The translations under genes were made by a program, and so were the position numbers. Below the pieces are notes generated by a model that did no database searches, had not been told where the DNA came from, and saw only the letters and a program-made list of their open reading frames with translations. 64,000 bases of DNA from Myripristis murdjan (taxonomy: Eukaryota > Chordata > Actinopteri > Holocentriformes > Holocentridae): contig NC_043982.1 of the NCBI RefSeq assembly GCF_902150065.1, positions 13,946,368-14,010,367 on the forward strand. Direction: 5' to 3'. Shown here piece after piece: positions 1-25,746 of this stretch; position 1 is the stretch's first letter; every line of letters begins with the position of its first letter.

Positions 1-933
1 CTAAAATTACTGTCCAATCCAATCCATCACAATTTGAACACAGAGGGCAGAACTGTCGTGCAGGATGATTGGCTGAAAGTTGAACCACCACACGAGGAAA
101 CATGTTTCTTACATGTAACGTAGAAACAGACGGAACACTTCTGCTGTTCACTTCTGCATATGCATAAGCTGCAAGGTATTAATTATTGAATTAATCCTAT
201 TAATGCATTGGAAGTGATTGTAACAGTAGAATAGTCATTTTAATAAATGTCAATGTAATTATCAATGCTTTGCAACAGTTTCACAGAGCAACTTTTGACT
301 TTTTTTAAAAAAATATGGATGGGAATGAATTGTGGTACATTAGCCTTGCCTTCTGAGCTTCCTAGGCATTTTCTGCACATAAAAAACAGATATGATCACA
401 AATGTTGACAAAAAGTAAGGGTAGGACTAGTATGGGCCTTTAATAATGTACTCAGGAATTTAAGAATTGTTTTTAGTGATACACAGTATCTTAACAACAC
501 AGATCCCATCATCTGCAACAACAATAAAACAAAGCAATACAGCTAAAAGAAGTAGTGAAATTACCACAATACTAGTTCAATTCAATGCAATTTTATTTGT
601 ATAGTGTCAAATCATAATAAAAGTTATCTCAAGGCGATTTACAGAAACCCAACAGATACTGGTCAATTCCATGGACCAAAATCTCCCCCAAGAGCAACCA
701 CAGGGCAACACTGGCAAGGGAAAAAAAAAAAAAAAAACTTTTAAGAAGGCCAAAATTAACTTTATCTTCCTTCAGCCCTATACCATGTACTTGGTGTTGT
801 ATGTGAACTCTTGTGTATCCTGTTGTGATGCCAGTGCTAAAGTCAAGTTCAGTTCCTTACATATTTCCTGTTGGTGATTCTGCCTGTCTTGTCGGCTCGG
901 CCAGCAAGTTTGACTTAGTGAACGTTTGCTTAC
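1..933. other. Intron or flank of the left-edge mettl21c-like gene
   Basis: No exon is visible here. The remaining exons of the METTL21-like gene that ends at 934 should lie further left, outside the window, because the part of the fold after motif I is missing. A short interspersed repeat tail sits at about 570-660 and a poly(A) run at 720-737. Confidence 0.6.
570..662. repeat. Interspersed repeat tail (fish SINE/LINE type)
   Basis: The stretch reads like the common fish repeat end with a TTTTATTTGTATAGTG core followed by a CAAGGCGATTTACAG motif. Similar tails with a TTTATNTATATAGCAC core and a TTTACAG end are seen again near 61330, at the 3' end of the right-hand LINE. The family assignment is from memory and loose. 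Confidence 0.45.
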
Positions 934-1409
934 CCAGTAGAGCGGCCACGATGGCTACCAGACCTGTGCCTGAGCCCAACTCCAGGACCGTCTTCCCCTG
1001 CAGGTTCAGGGTCTGCCTGTTTTTGTCCAGGAAGGAACACAGAGACAACGCCTACAGGACAGACGAATGTTACGGATGTCAAATGTGGTTTTGAAACTTT
1101 GTCATTTAAATTGCTGCATGCTGGTAGAAAAACTGCTTCACCAGTGATAAATTAGATTAGTAAATGTTATTGGCAAGAAATATTGCAGAAACTGAGAGTG
1201 TCTGTAACCTGCACTGTGGTAGGCTCTTTAATGTTAAGAGATACTCACCGCTGGCCACATCACTGCCCCATAGGTGTCTATGGACTCATAAATGCCAATC
1301 TCCTGTCCTACATAGTAGTAGAGATCTTTGCCATGCCTGCCATACCAGTTAGGAGCCCAGACAGGCTTTTTCTCTTGATACTCAGCGGTCTGCTTCACTT
1401 GCTCCAGCC
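934..1409 (-). CDS. METTL21-family lysine methyltransferase, mettl21c-like, partial (two internal exons)
   Basis: Two exons are visible. Exon 1249-1409 (161 bp) encodes the N-terminal segment with YYYVGQEIGIYESIDTYGAV and ends at WPA. Exon 934-1051 (118 bp) encodes the start of the Rossmann fold with motif I, VLELGSGTGL, which binds S-adenosylmethionine. Both have AG acceptors and GTGAGT or GTAAGC donors. They have exactly the same lengths as the matching exons of the neighbouring complete gene at 2222-4662, which supports a tandem duplication. METTL21C proteins are mostly muscle enzymes that methylate lysines on protein substrates. The first coding exon was not found between 1410 and 2221, and the 3' exons with the DVVY-type motif lie beyond the left edge. 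The paralogue assignment (21C rather than 21E) rests on the WAPNWYG and GQEI segments resembling the next gene. Confidence 0.8.
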
Positions 1410-2221
1410 CTGCACAGAGAGGATTGCTCAGATCCAAAACATTTTCTGCAAGGGAGTTTCAGTTCAGTTCAGTTCAGTTTTAAGTGTACCATGAGGAAGG
1501 TTCGGTTTGCAGATATGATTTACATTATAAACATACAATTAAAAAACAAACAAACACAGAAACAATAGAACCTCATAAAAGCATAAGGAACCACCACAAT
1601 ATGAGTGAATGACACCAGATGAGTAAATACTTTCACAGGCATGAAATTTGTCTTCTCTGCATGTGTAAACTCAGTAATCTAATTGCACTGGAGATAAATG
1701 CGTCCCTTGTCCTTTACCTCTTGAGTTTAGTCTCTCTAATCCAGTGCTCAATCTAAAGAGGAGGCTGGGTCCAAAATTGTATCAGCCGTCCTCGCCATAT
1801 GCCTTGAACATTTTTAATTTAATTGTGCCTGACACTTACCAGTAACTTTACCAGCTGTATCAAATGTCTCAGTGTGTGTTTTGCTCAAACTTAAGGATAC
1901 AAGGATACAAGGAAGTTTATTGTTCATTATACAACAGGTTGTATAATGAAAGCTACCAAACCAGACTACAATAAAGAAAAACAATGACTAATAAGACCTG
2001 GTAAAATGTGGTCATCATTTCACCACTTTTATGTTAGATTAATTGATATTTCTCAGAAGAACAAATGCTTTTACATGTTGTATCTGCACTCATGACAAAG
2101 AGAAAATTTGATATTAACAAATTATCATCATATGTTCAATATTAAATGGATGAAAACAGGCAAAAAATAGTCAAATACTATAAGGGACGATGGTTTATAG
2201 TAAGTATAAGCTCAGGTGCAT
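1410..2221. other. Spacer between two mettl21c-like genes
   Basis: No coding exon is recognised. There is a repeat tail at about 1890-1935 with an AGGATACAAGGATACAAGG tandem followed by AAGTTTATTG, a form seen at the 3' ends of fish LINEs. The first exon of the left gene is expected here or was missed. Confidence 0.4.
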
Positions 2222-3220
2222 TTACACTGATGATGATGATGATGACTCACCGGTAACGTCTTCATCGCTGTCTGCTGTACTACATCTTGAGTCAGCATCC
2301 TCTCTTTCATCCTTCTCATCCTCTTCATAGCCTTCGTCTTTGAGATCTATTATCTGCCCAGATGATTGACTCCACCTCTCCTCTTCCTCTCTTTCTGTGC
2401 TCTTCTCTTGTCTATCCTCTTCCTCCCCCTTCACTCCTTCGCTTTCTCCTTCCTCTATCTTCTTCTCTTGCTCCTCTTCCTCCCCCTCTCTGAGCTCCTT
2501 CTCCAGCATATCCTGCAATTCCTCAGTCACATCCCTTTCTTTCTTTCCCTCTCTGCAAGTTGCCATGAAAATTTTGATCTCTCCCTCTCTGTCTTCAGCC
2601 AGCAGACTTGTGTGGAAGGCCTTTTTGAAGTTCTCGGTGAAAGTCAGATCTGTCTCAAACCGGATCTTATTGGCCCAGATCAGGGTCGTCCCTGGTTGGC
2701 AGAAATGCTTCATGGTGACCAGAAGCTCATCTAGGAAGTCGTGATGATAAACCACGTCAGCAGCCAGTATGTAATCGTAGCGGTACACAGACTTGGGGTA
2801 GGTGCGTTCCAGGTCGTAACCCCAGGACAGAGCTGCTACCTGGGGTGTGTGCCTGCATCGCCCCCTGGTGTTCTTGGACAGGTTGAGTCTCAAGTTACTC
2901 AGAACATCTGGAAGGTCTGTGGCTGTCACCCAGGCACCTGAGGACAACAATAACATCAGAGCTTGTCTTCCCAGAACAAATCGTTTCAGAAATGCACTCT
3001 GATATGATGGTATAAATTTTATGTGATCCTCAGATATACCAAGTAGTGTTGCTACAATGGACAAGAGGCCAGTTCCTGCTCCAATCTCCAGGACAGCCTT
3101 GTCCAGAAGACATAACTGTTCGCAGTGAGTCTCAAGGTAGTGACAGAGAGCCAAAGCCTGAGGGAAATAAAGATTGTCTTATCATTATGTATTACTGTTT
3201 AATTGAACAGGTCACTCAAA

Positions 3221-3260
<40 letters not shown>

Positions 3261-4662
3261 ACACACACAAATATTTACGTGCAGTCTACCCCTCCAAATA
3301 GTTTGTGTGTGATTTAGTGAGGTGTCCAGTCTACCACAATCTCCCCATCCCAGCGCACTAATACAAATTCCCTCCAAAATAAAGAACACAAAGACTTGGC
3401 ATAATCCACAGCTCTCTGGGGTGATGACTTTCACACATCCCGCCCATGCATGCGAGTAGGCAGTAGGAAGTGGGTAGACCAGAAGTAACAATGGAAAAGC
3501 AGCTGGCCTCAGGTAGCACTAGCACGCCCACGTTTGGTGCGACAGTGGAAAGTGGCTATTGAGAGAGCCATTAGTCCCAGGCTAAGAAAGCTTTCACACT
3601 GGCACATTCAAAAGTGGGCTAACCCTGTCTTTAACCTAGGGTTTGCTGGCCCTGCTTCAGAGCAGGGTTAGGCCCTTGTTTGTGGAGTTATCCCCAAATT
3701 TCAGGGCTAAGGTCTATACTGTGAATTGGGTTTAGTATCAAGGCTAGATCAATAGCAACAGAATGCTTTTGAAAAGCAACAGAGAGTTTGTTGTCCAATC
3801 AAATCTGTACTACAATGCCGTGGTCACACTTGGGTTCCTTAGCCCTAGGCTAACTAAGCCTTGGCCCAGGCTCAACACTTGCAGCACAGTTTTGATTGGA
3901 AAACAAATATTCAGTTGTTTTTCAAAAGCATTTTCTAGCTGTTGCTCTAACGTTGACTGACTGTCAACCCCAGGCTGAGTGCAGCGTGAAAAGTATTCTA
4001 AGGACATTAACCCTGGGCTGAGGTGAGCTGCCTCTAATCTAACTCAGATGACACAGAAACTATATGGATGGATAGACCGCAGTCGTGGTAAATGGAAAAA
4101 TATATTTGTTGTTGTTGTTTGGTTGTTTTTTGTCCCTTTAATACTGTGACACCCAATTTTACCTTGATAGCGGCAAGGATTTCTGTAAAGTGTATGGTTG
4201 CATGTGGGAATACAGCCTGGCTTAATAACAGCGCTTCTCACCCCTGGCCATATCATGCCTCCATAGGTGTCAACAGACTCTTGAATGATGATCTCCTGCC
4301 CGACGTAGCGGTACACTTCTCTATCAATCTTGTAGTAGAAGCAGGGAGCCCAGGATGGTTTTTGCTCCCTCTGGACCGCTGCGTCCACGCTGTGCAAATC
4401 ATCTGCATGGCACATACAAAAGATCAAGTTACTCGCACAGATCCGACATCAGGTTACTTGCATCTCTGTGGTCTGAATATATAGGTAGTGCATCTCAGGT
4501 CATTTTTATTGGTGGCTTGGAAACCTTACCTTGCATGCCTCCTGCCTGGTACTTCTCATCTTTTATTTGCCCTTCGACCTTCCCCCCTTCCTCCTCCTCC
4601 TCCTTCCCGTTTACCACAAAGTTGTTCTCCTCCGTAAGATACGATGTGGATATAATATCCAT
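2222..4662 (-). CDS. mettl21c: METTL21C-like protein-lysine methyltransferase with acidic C-terminal tail
   Basis: Four coding exons: 4530-4662 (start ATG at 4662), 4242-4402, 3040-3157 and 2222-2937. They sum to 1128 bp, giving 375 residues. All junctions are GT-AG and keep frame. The enzyme is a seven-beta-strand methyltransferase. Visible parts are VLEIGAGTGL near residue 120 (SAM-binding motif I), TDLPDVL (motif after strand 2) and YDYILAADVVYHHDFL near residue 195 (the DxxY-type motif of the METTL21/METTL18 group). It is closest to mammalian METTL21C, as shown by the GQEIIIQESVDTYG, WANKIRF and ADVVYHHDFLDELL segments. Two things are unusual. Residues after about 275 form a Glu/Lys-rich tail of about 100 residues not present in METTL21C. 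The last exon also has no intron at the site where mettl21e at 9220 has one. A strong GTGAGT donor at 2250-2245 suggests that the last residues may instead be spliced to an unseen exon. Confidence 0.85.
3222..3269. repeat. (CA)n microsatellite
   Basis: A near-perfect CA dinucleotide tract in the intron upstream of the motif I exon. Tracts like this create spurious open frames of alternating Val/Cys or Thr/His. Confidence 0.95.
3571..4020. mobile_element. Probable MITE with imperfect inverted ends
   Basis: The intron segment holds several copies of CCCAGGCTAA- and CTAACCCTG-like words in both orientations. The left side reads CCAGGCTAAGAAAGCTTTCA. The reverse complement of the right side reads CCTTAGAATACTTTTCACGC, and both then share a CTGGCAC/CTGCACTC-like word. 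This fits a degenerate non-autonomous DNA transposon. I could not fix its ends or a target duplication. Confidence 0.4.
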
Positions 4663-4701
4663 ATGAAGTTCTGGTAACTACTGGAGAGACAGATATTGTT
4701 A

Positions 4702-4765
4702 GATAGATAGATAGATAGATAGATATACTTTATTGATCCCAACCAGGGAAATTCTGGAAATTCTG
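4702..4765. repeat. (GATA)n with LINE-type 3' tail
   Basis: Six GATA units are followed by TATACTTTATTGATCCC and GGGAAATTCTGG. This is a very common tail form of fish LINE insertions, and no coding part of the element remains. Confidence 0.6.
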
Positions 4766-7680
4766 TTAGATATGCAAGTAAAAATAGAGCAAAATGGTTG
4801 TGGTTCATGCTCTACTGCTGATCAAGACAGACTGCTATAATAAAACTAGTTTAACAGCATGTATGCATGATACGAATATAAGAAAGCTGCTTAACATTTT
4901 GCTCTATCCTCAGCCTGTTGACATCTCTGACTTTTTTATCCTGTACACTATTTGCAAAGTTTTCTGTTCACAACCAACTGACATGGTTTGAGTTCAGCCT
5001 CTCTCTCTCACTCTGCCACTTTATTAATGGTTACACAATCACTTCTTATGTGTCAGGTCACAATTCACTAATATAAGCCACCTAAGGAAAGACAACAAAT
5101 CTCTAGCCACTAGAGGCACTCATGCAATATGCCCATCACTCTTAGCAACTCCTCACAGAAACTCTTCTCTTCTCATACTTCTGCATACACAGACAGCAGT
5201 AAACATGCAAACCTTCACTGTTTTCCTTAGATTGTTCAGCTTTATGTGATTATTGTTCAGTTTTGAGCAAGCACCACTTTTCTAAGTGGAGTGAACGGTC
5301 TTATTTAAAAAAAAAACAACAAAAAAAAAAACCTCTCTCCACAATTAGTTGCTACATCATTTTTCAAACTACCGCTCTGATCAATTTAAAATCTTTCACC
5401 TACCTGCTGCAGGAATATTTTCCAGAGATTGAGCTACAGAGCAGTCCGACTGCATCTTGAGACCTCCGACTGCGAGGTTATAGGCAATCAGCATCCTCCA
5501 GGACACACCCATCATGAGCACATGGACACAAGCTATTTTTAGAGGGGTAAACACAAGCTAGATATAAAAAACAATACAAAACACAATAACAACAGGTTGA
5601 AAGAGAGAGATGAGCCAGTTAGTGACAGATAAAGAGAAACAGTGTGTGTTGTGTGTGTATGTGTGTGAGAGAGAGAAAGAGAGATAGAGAGAAAGAGTGA
5701 GAGAGATTTCTAGAATGTCATGATACCAACAGGCAGGAATGTTGATGGACTTTCCTGTAGGTCCTTTGCACAAAAGTCTGCGCAGTCAGTCCTGGTTATA
5801 ATATGAAGATATGATAAAGGTTGTACTGCCTTCTTCTCCGTACCAACCCCAATGGATGATTTGCATAGATTATAAATTCAATTCATGCCGGATGTTTTCT
5901 CTTGCTGTCAGTATGCTGACCTGCCGATGCATCCTTTTCACTTGTCAGTCTACAAATAGGCACAGAGAAACATACAAATGAGCCATGCGGAAAACTGAGC
6001 CAAGCTCATCCACAGGGCTCAGCTGTGGTTTGGGTTTGGCTTGAATATGGCAAAGTGAGTCTCAATCTGTGATTTGTTGAAGGAGCAGTGAAATATTTCA
6101 AAACTTTGAAGGTCACTGTCTTATTTTTATCGTTATTCATTCAGTGCCACATTTATTGTCATTGGAGGATGGACATAGTACATGACATGTACAATATTTA
6201 GTGAAGAGGTCTTATCAGGCCAAAAGCCTGGCCTACTTAAAATGAGACACATAGTTTTGAACTTATTCATGCTGTGTTTATGCCCCATTACTTTGCTGCA
6301 GTGCCCTCGGTTGCTTCTTGTGACTGGAGGTAACAGGATAGGGCTGTCATGCACTTTGTCCAATGCAGACCCCAGGACAAGAAGGGATCCCTGCAATACA
6401 CACATGAATTACGCCTTTCTTCAGTAGATTTTGGCAGCATTTGAACAACAAATATAAATATTACTTCTCCAGTTTCTGTTATCGTCATACTAAATACTAT
6501 ATCCTGACCTCGTAAAACCTGAAACTTCATCCGGGACTTCTTGGTATTTTCTCTGCCTTGCTTGATTTGGTATGTAGGAGGTGAGTGATGATTATGGGGA
6601 CCTGCGGTGTAGAATGATAGGTCATGGCCTTGCTGTTACATTTATTATTGTGAGCAGCCTTTTCTGGAGAAAAACAATATTTTTTCAAACTTGATGAAAG
6701 GCAGGATGGCAGTAGTTTACATCTGCATCCTGTCATGCTTTCCTTGGTGAGAAATCACTTGTTAGCAAGAGATTCAACTGATAAGACAGCAATAAAATGA
6801 ACCAACATTTCAGCTGTCCCCGACAGGGGTGTGTTTGTTTTGACAGTGAAGCATGATGCTCTTCTGTCTGCCTCGGATAACCTCTCCATTTCTCATTTAT
6901 CCTACTCTTAAGCACTCCTGTCCTCCTGCAGCCAAACAACACATATCATCACAAGGAGAGGATGACAGAGATTGACCGAGGGCAGAAAATAAACTTGAAA
7001 ATGTTGGGGGATTTGGAATCATAAATTAGATGTGGGATTTAATAAGTCTTATTAATAGTAAGTGGATCTAACCCAGTTCTTGCAAGTACATAATCAAGCC
7101 AAGCCACCATCACTGTGTGTGTTCAAATGGTGGCCATGTAAGGCTACTACAGCAGCACAATCTCAACTAGAAAAGTGCACTCAGAGTGCAGATCTCTGCC
7201 AGGTGTATCTCCCCTTCCCCGGTGCTTGGACCTAGGAGGCAAACCACCCCTTTTTTCTCCAGGAGAGAAATATAGAGGCACTGTCTGCATATCTCCCCTT
7301 CTCCTGTGCTCAGACTACAGTTTTTGCAAAGGTTTTGAATCACCACATCCATAACAGGTCCTTGATCATACTTTATGTACAATAATGCGAGATTACCTGT
7401 GAACAGATAGACACACACAGGGGGACAGACAAAAATAGTGTTTCCCCCGCCATTACAAGACTTTTACGCAGCTCCCAAGTTGACTGAACAGGAAATATAG
7501 GGAAAAAAACTTGAATGAATTTGCAGCATTTAAGCTGAAATAACCACCAAATAAAAACATTTTGCCTGTCAGCTCGTGGATGTACAGCCTCTTAGGTGGA
7601 CCTTAGCATGAATGCAACCAAGTGAAATATGAACTTCTACTTTCCAAACAGCAAAGGTTTGCAATGTGTGAGAGAAAGCC

Positions 7681-7723
<43 letters not shown>

Positions 7724-7760
7724 GAGTGAGAGAGAAAGAGAGAGAGAGAGAGCAGTGGTG
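7681..7760. repeat. (GA)n microsatellite
   Basis: A nearly uninterrupted GA tract with two GTGAGA interruptions, and a second shorter GA tract at 7820-7833. It explains the long Ser/Leu open frame on the opposite strand. Confidence 0.95.
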
Positions 7761-9219
7761 GTTAAGTGAGCTAGAGAGTGAATTATGAGAGGGAGCGGCA
7801 GTAGAGCAAACGTTTTCAGAGAGAGAGAGAGACAGAGCAGTGGTGGTCAAGCCAATTAAAGGGAGCGCCAGTAGCAAGAACAAATATTTCTCAAAGATTT
7901 TGAACCACTCTTCATCATACAGTTAGAACTGCACACAAACAGGGTTAGGGTTAGGCTTAGGGTCACTTACCTAAATGCACTTGTTACTAAATATCAATTT
8001 ACTCAAGAAAAACTTTGTCCAGGTGTCTTATCCAATTAAAAGTAAGCAAATTAGTTTTTTGTGCATGTCCCAACACGATTGATTTTACTGAAATTTGCCA
8101 CTTTGGGCGCAGTCCTTGCAAACATTTCGATCAAACATTAATGGAAAGCTAGGATGATTGTGACATACTATATTCATACTGTCAGTGTATTCAGTTTCCC
8201 TCACTGAAATGATTTTAAATGTGAATTACATAATAAACAGAAATAACTGCAAAGAAGCATGCTTTCAAACCATTCAAATGTGTTCAAAAAGTAATGTCAC
8301 TTATTAGTGAACAAATTCAAGTACACTAACTGCAGCATCCTAAGCAAAGCTACTTCCTGAGTTAGAGGAATGCACATGGTCTTCTGAAAATGTGTTTTAT
8401 TTTTGGTTTCTACTGTACTCTACTACTTTGTGTGTTGTAGTCTTTACTAGGGATTTCTAACTTCAGGGTCTGATTATTTTCAGGTTTTTCATGCAGCTTT
8501 GGTGACTTGACAGGAGATGTTGTGCCAAAGGTCTTGTGAAATTAGATATGAAGGAGCCTATAGAATTATTTACAAAAACAAAACAAAGCGAGAAAAAAAA
8601 ACATGTTAAGTCAAACAAACAAATTGGAGGAATAATCAAAAACTGGATCCCTCCAGATCAATATTGTGTCAAATTCATTTATTTAAAACCAATAGCACTT
8701 GATCAAAGATATACTGTATCTCAAAGGCTTAAAAAATGAGCATACACACAAAACAGCAAACATAAATATAACTAGTCAGCCCTTAGTAGCACTGATATAT
8801 AAAAACAAGAATATAGAATGAACCTTGATATTGTAATATACTGAGCATTGAAATGTCAGCCTAAGGACATCCTCATCCACTGTCATACAATAACAAAATC
8901 TCAAAGCAAAAAAATAAAAATAAATCTAAATAAATAAATAAATAAATTTAAAATATATATATGTATGTATATATATACACACACACACACACACACATAC
9001 ACACACACATATACCTACTATGTATTGTACATACAACATGACAACAGTTATGTGCTATTTATCATGATAACATGATAAATAACACTTTCAAGATGCAAGT
9101 TGCATCAAGAAAAAGTATACATTTTGAGAGGTATAAGAGCCGTGGGTATATTTCTTCTATATATGTTACTACAGTTGCAAATACAAGCAGAGTCATCAAA
9201 CAGGTAAGCCGTCAGCAGT

Positions 9220-12671
<3,452 letters not shown>

Positions 12672-12956
12672 GTCTGCAGGATTCTCGGTCCAAGGAGTGC
12701 AGGAGGGTGGCAACACACATCCACAACAGGCAATAGAATATTTTTGGCAGCCAAAAAAATCCCTGCTGTTCTTAGTTTGGGATCCCAGATGAAGTCCTTT
12801 GGATTTGGGACAAACTGGATCTGGGTTTGCGCAGCTGGTTGTTAGATGTCTACTTCTGTGGTTTTAAGTTATTACCCCCCACCCCGCCACCAAATCACAC
12901 GCAACTTTTCCTAGTACTTCTCCAGCCACCCCACCCGACCCTAAACGCCAAGTCCC

Positions 12957-12991
<35 letters not shown>

Positions 12992-13787
12992 GGCGTACTT
13001 GAGCCCTATTCTCACGTACTGAAACCAACTGACAGCAACAGCTGCACAGTTAAATGGATGCAATGGGGTTGGGGGGCGAAGAGGAGGAGTGCAAAAGAGA
13101 GAGAAAAAAGACAGAAAGGTAAAAAAAATGTTTTAAAAAATTAGGATGAAACATGGGAGAAGCGAAACAGACCTGGATTTAAGTCATGGAAAGTGAAGGT
13201 AGTTACGGAGATAGCGACTATTTCGTTTGTGCAAAGCCTGTGTGTGTGTGTGTGTGTGTGCGTGTGTGTGTGTGTGTGTGTGGTGGAAGCAGTGACAGAA
13301 GGCAACTGAAATACAGCCTGTGGTAGGGAGCAACCCTGGCAGTGAAATGTGTGGCACTTAAGACTTGCACCTGCCTCGTTCTGCCTGTTAACACACGATG
13401 ACAACAAATGAAGAGTCAGAGCCAAACCGACATGACTGTGGGAATGAATTATTTTTCTTCACATAATCATGACAGTTTAAAAAGATTTAAGAAATTCTTA
13501 CATCTTATTGCTACATTCGGTGCTTCTGCTCACAGGTTTCTATTGGTATGTATAAAACTTTTTCAAACACACAAATATTGTTCAAAAATATTTAATAATA
13601 ACAATAATAATGTTACTATAAATACAGTTCATCAGCTCAATTCACCGTGAGTTTAGAAAATACATCATTTTGCTTCCACACTTGTCTCTGGACAAAATAA
13701 GAAAATAAATATCAAATGCAACATTTCATACTTTACTTCAGGGTGTCATATTACTATAATGATCACTGAGACTCAGAGTTCCTTTTC
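12672..13787. other. Spacer between mettl21e and ercc5
   Basis: This region holds the upstream part of mettl21e and the 3' untranslated part of ercc5, which are in the same orientation. A (TC)n tract lies at 12961-12989 and a (TG)n tract at 13231-13281. The ercc5 poly(A) signal is not assigned with confidence. Confidence 0.55.
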
Positions 13788-24424
<10,637 letters not shown>

Positions 24425-25746
24425 GGTAACTGTAAAAAACGACCCCACATAAAGTAAATACCCGCTGCAATGATAAGCTGCGCTAAGCGCGTTTGTGCAT
24501 TTTCTCAAGCGTTTTTTCTAATACCAACCAGTTCAGTCGACAGCACAAAACTGACATAACATAAAGGCACTTTTTCCATTGATGGCAACAATATTTGTGT
24601 CCGTAGAGCAAACCATTAACTACTACTGACAGTTCCGCCTGCGTTACGCCGGTTGTATTTAACTGTTACACCTCCAGCTCCCACTCTCTGGTCTCAAAAC
24701 AGATTTTTTAAACACTTAGCTGCTCAGAGAGTATAGCCAGGATAACACAGCACAGATTCAGGATCAGCTATGTGTTGACGAAACCTTTCAGCGCCGCTGC
24801 TGCCAACTCACACACCAACTGTGTCCGGTTACCGGCGACCAAACAAACTGCCTGCCGCTCAAGCGGAGTTAGCGGTGGAGAAGGGGCTCACTCTTTGACG
24901 GTATGTTAGCCAAAATTATGTCTCTTTCTCAGAACTGAATCACTGTTACTGTGGGGAACATGTCTCAGCGTGTGTGTAGCTTGAATGAAATGATTTTAGC
25001 CGTCTAACTCACGTTACCCGCTGTGTTTTCCTCCGCCAGCGCTGCTTTTTAAATTTCGGCTAACGTTAGCATGTGGCTAGCCAACGTTAGCGTGTGTCGT
25101 TAATCAGTAACAACAAGTTAGTTGACTGTTTCTAAGGACAAAATGTCACCCACAGACAGACAAAACTCCTATCACAGTTGCACTGACATGGCAGTTAAAA
25201 ATCTCCTCTGTAACAATAACGTTGGCGGTCACACACAATTCGTTGGTGTAGTTTACAGTTTGAATTTTACAGCTAAAATAAAATAATAATAATAAAAAAA
25301 AAATATCAGCAACGGTCCAATCACTAATGTATTTTAACATGAAGCATAATAATGTGGCTGAGCAGACCCAGAGGAGGCTGTAAGGATAGTGGTTTATTCC
25401 CTGGGTTCAACACTGCAGTAATAATATTGGTATGGATTCAAACTGGTAGTGTATTACTTTGGGTTAACAAAGTCAATTTCCCATTTATTATTTATTGTCA
25501 GTGCAGCAGCTCCAGATCTGTCATCGGAATGATAGTGATGGCTTTACATGTTTCTGACGTCTCTTGTTCTCTGGTTTCAAGCTATGGGAGAGATTTTCAC
25601 AAATTCACCATCACTTTCAAGTTAGAAGTGTTAACAAAGTCGTCTTTTGCCTTTTTTTTTTTTTTTTTTTAAATTGTCATAGGTGAAAAAGCCAAGTGGC
25701 ACCCATCTCGTCTACCATCTCTCTTCTGAGGTCACCCACTGCCACC
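24425..25746. promoter_or_regulatory. Shared divergent promoter region of ercc5 and blzf1
   Basis: The start codons of ercc5 (minus, 24424) and blzf1 (plus, 25747) face away from each other across 1.3 kb. The part at 24770-25100 is richer in C+G and CpG than its surroundings, with words such as CAGCGCCGCTGC and ACGTTAGC, and no TATA box is obvious. A CpG-type bidirectional promoter is inferred. The first, untranslated exon of blzf1 should lie near 24850-25050. A poly(T) run at 25653-25670 lies upstream of the coding exon. Confidence 0.55.

Larger units (their letters stand above)
4663..9219. other. Spacer between mettl21c-like and mettl21e genes
   Basis: About 4.5 kb with no supported coding exon. 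The part near 5400-5460 could hold the untranslated first exon of the mettl21c-like gene, but nothing proves it. Contents seen are poly(A) runs at 5308-5330, a (GA)n-rich zone at 7681-7835, a short run of TTAGGG-like words at 7941-7962, and a TA/CA dinucleotide zone at 8950-9012. Confidence 0.5.

Noticed and set aside
2366-2744. Two overlapping plus-strand frames rich in Ser, Leu and Phe
   Set aside because: They mirror the acidic tail of the mettl21c-like gene on the minus strand (GAG/GAA codons read backwards as CTC/TTC).
7941-7962. Interstitial telomere-like repeats (TTAGGG words)
   Set aside because: Only about three imperfect units are present, too few to claim a telomeric relic or fusion site.
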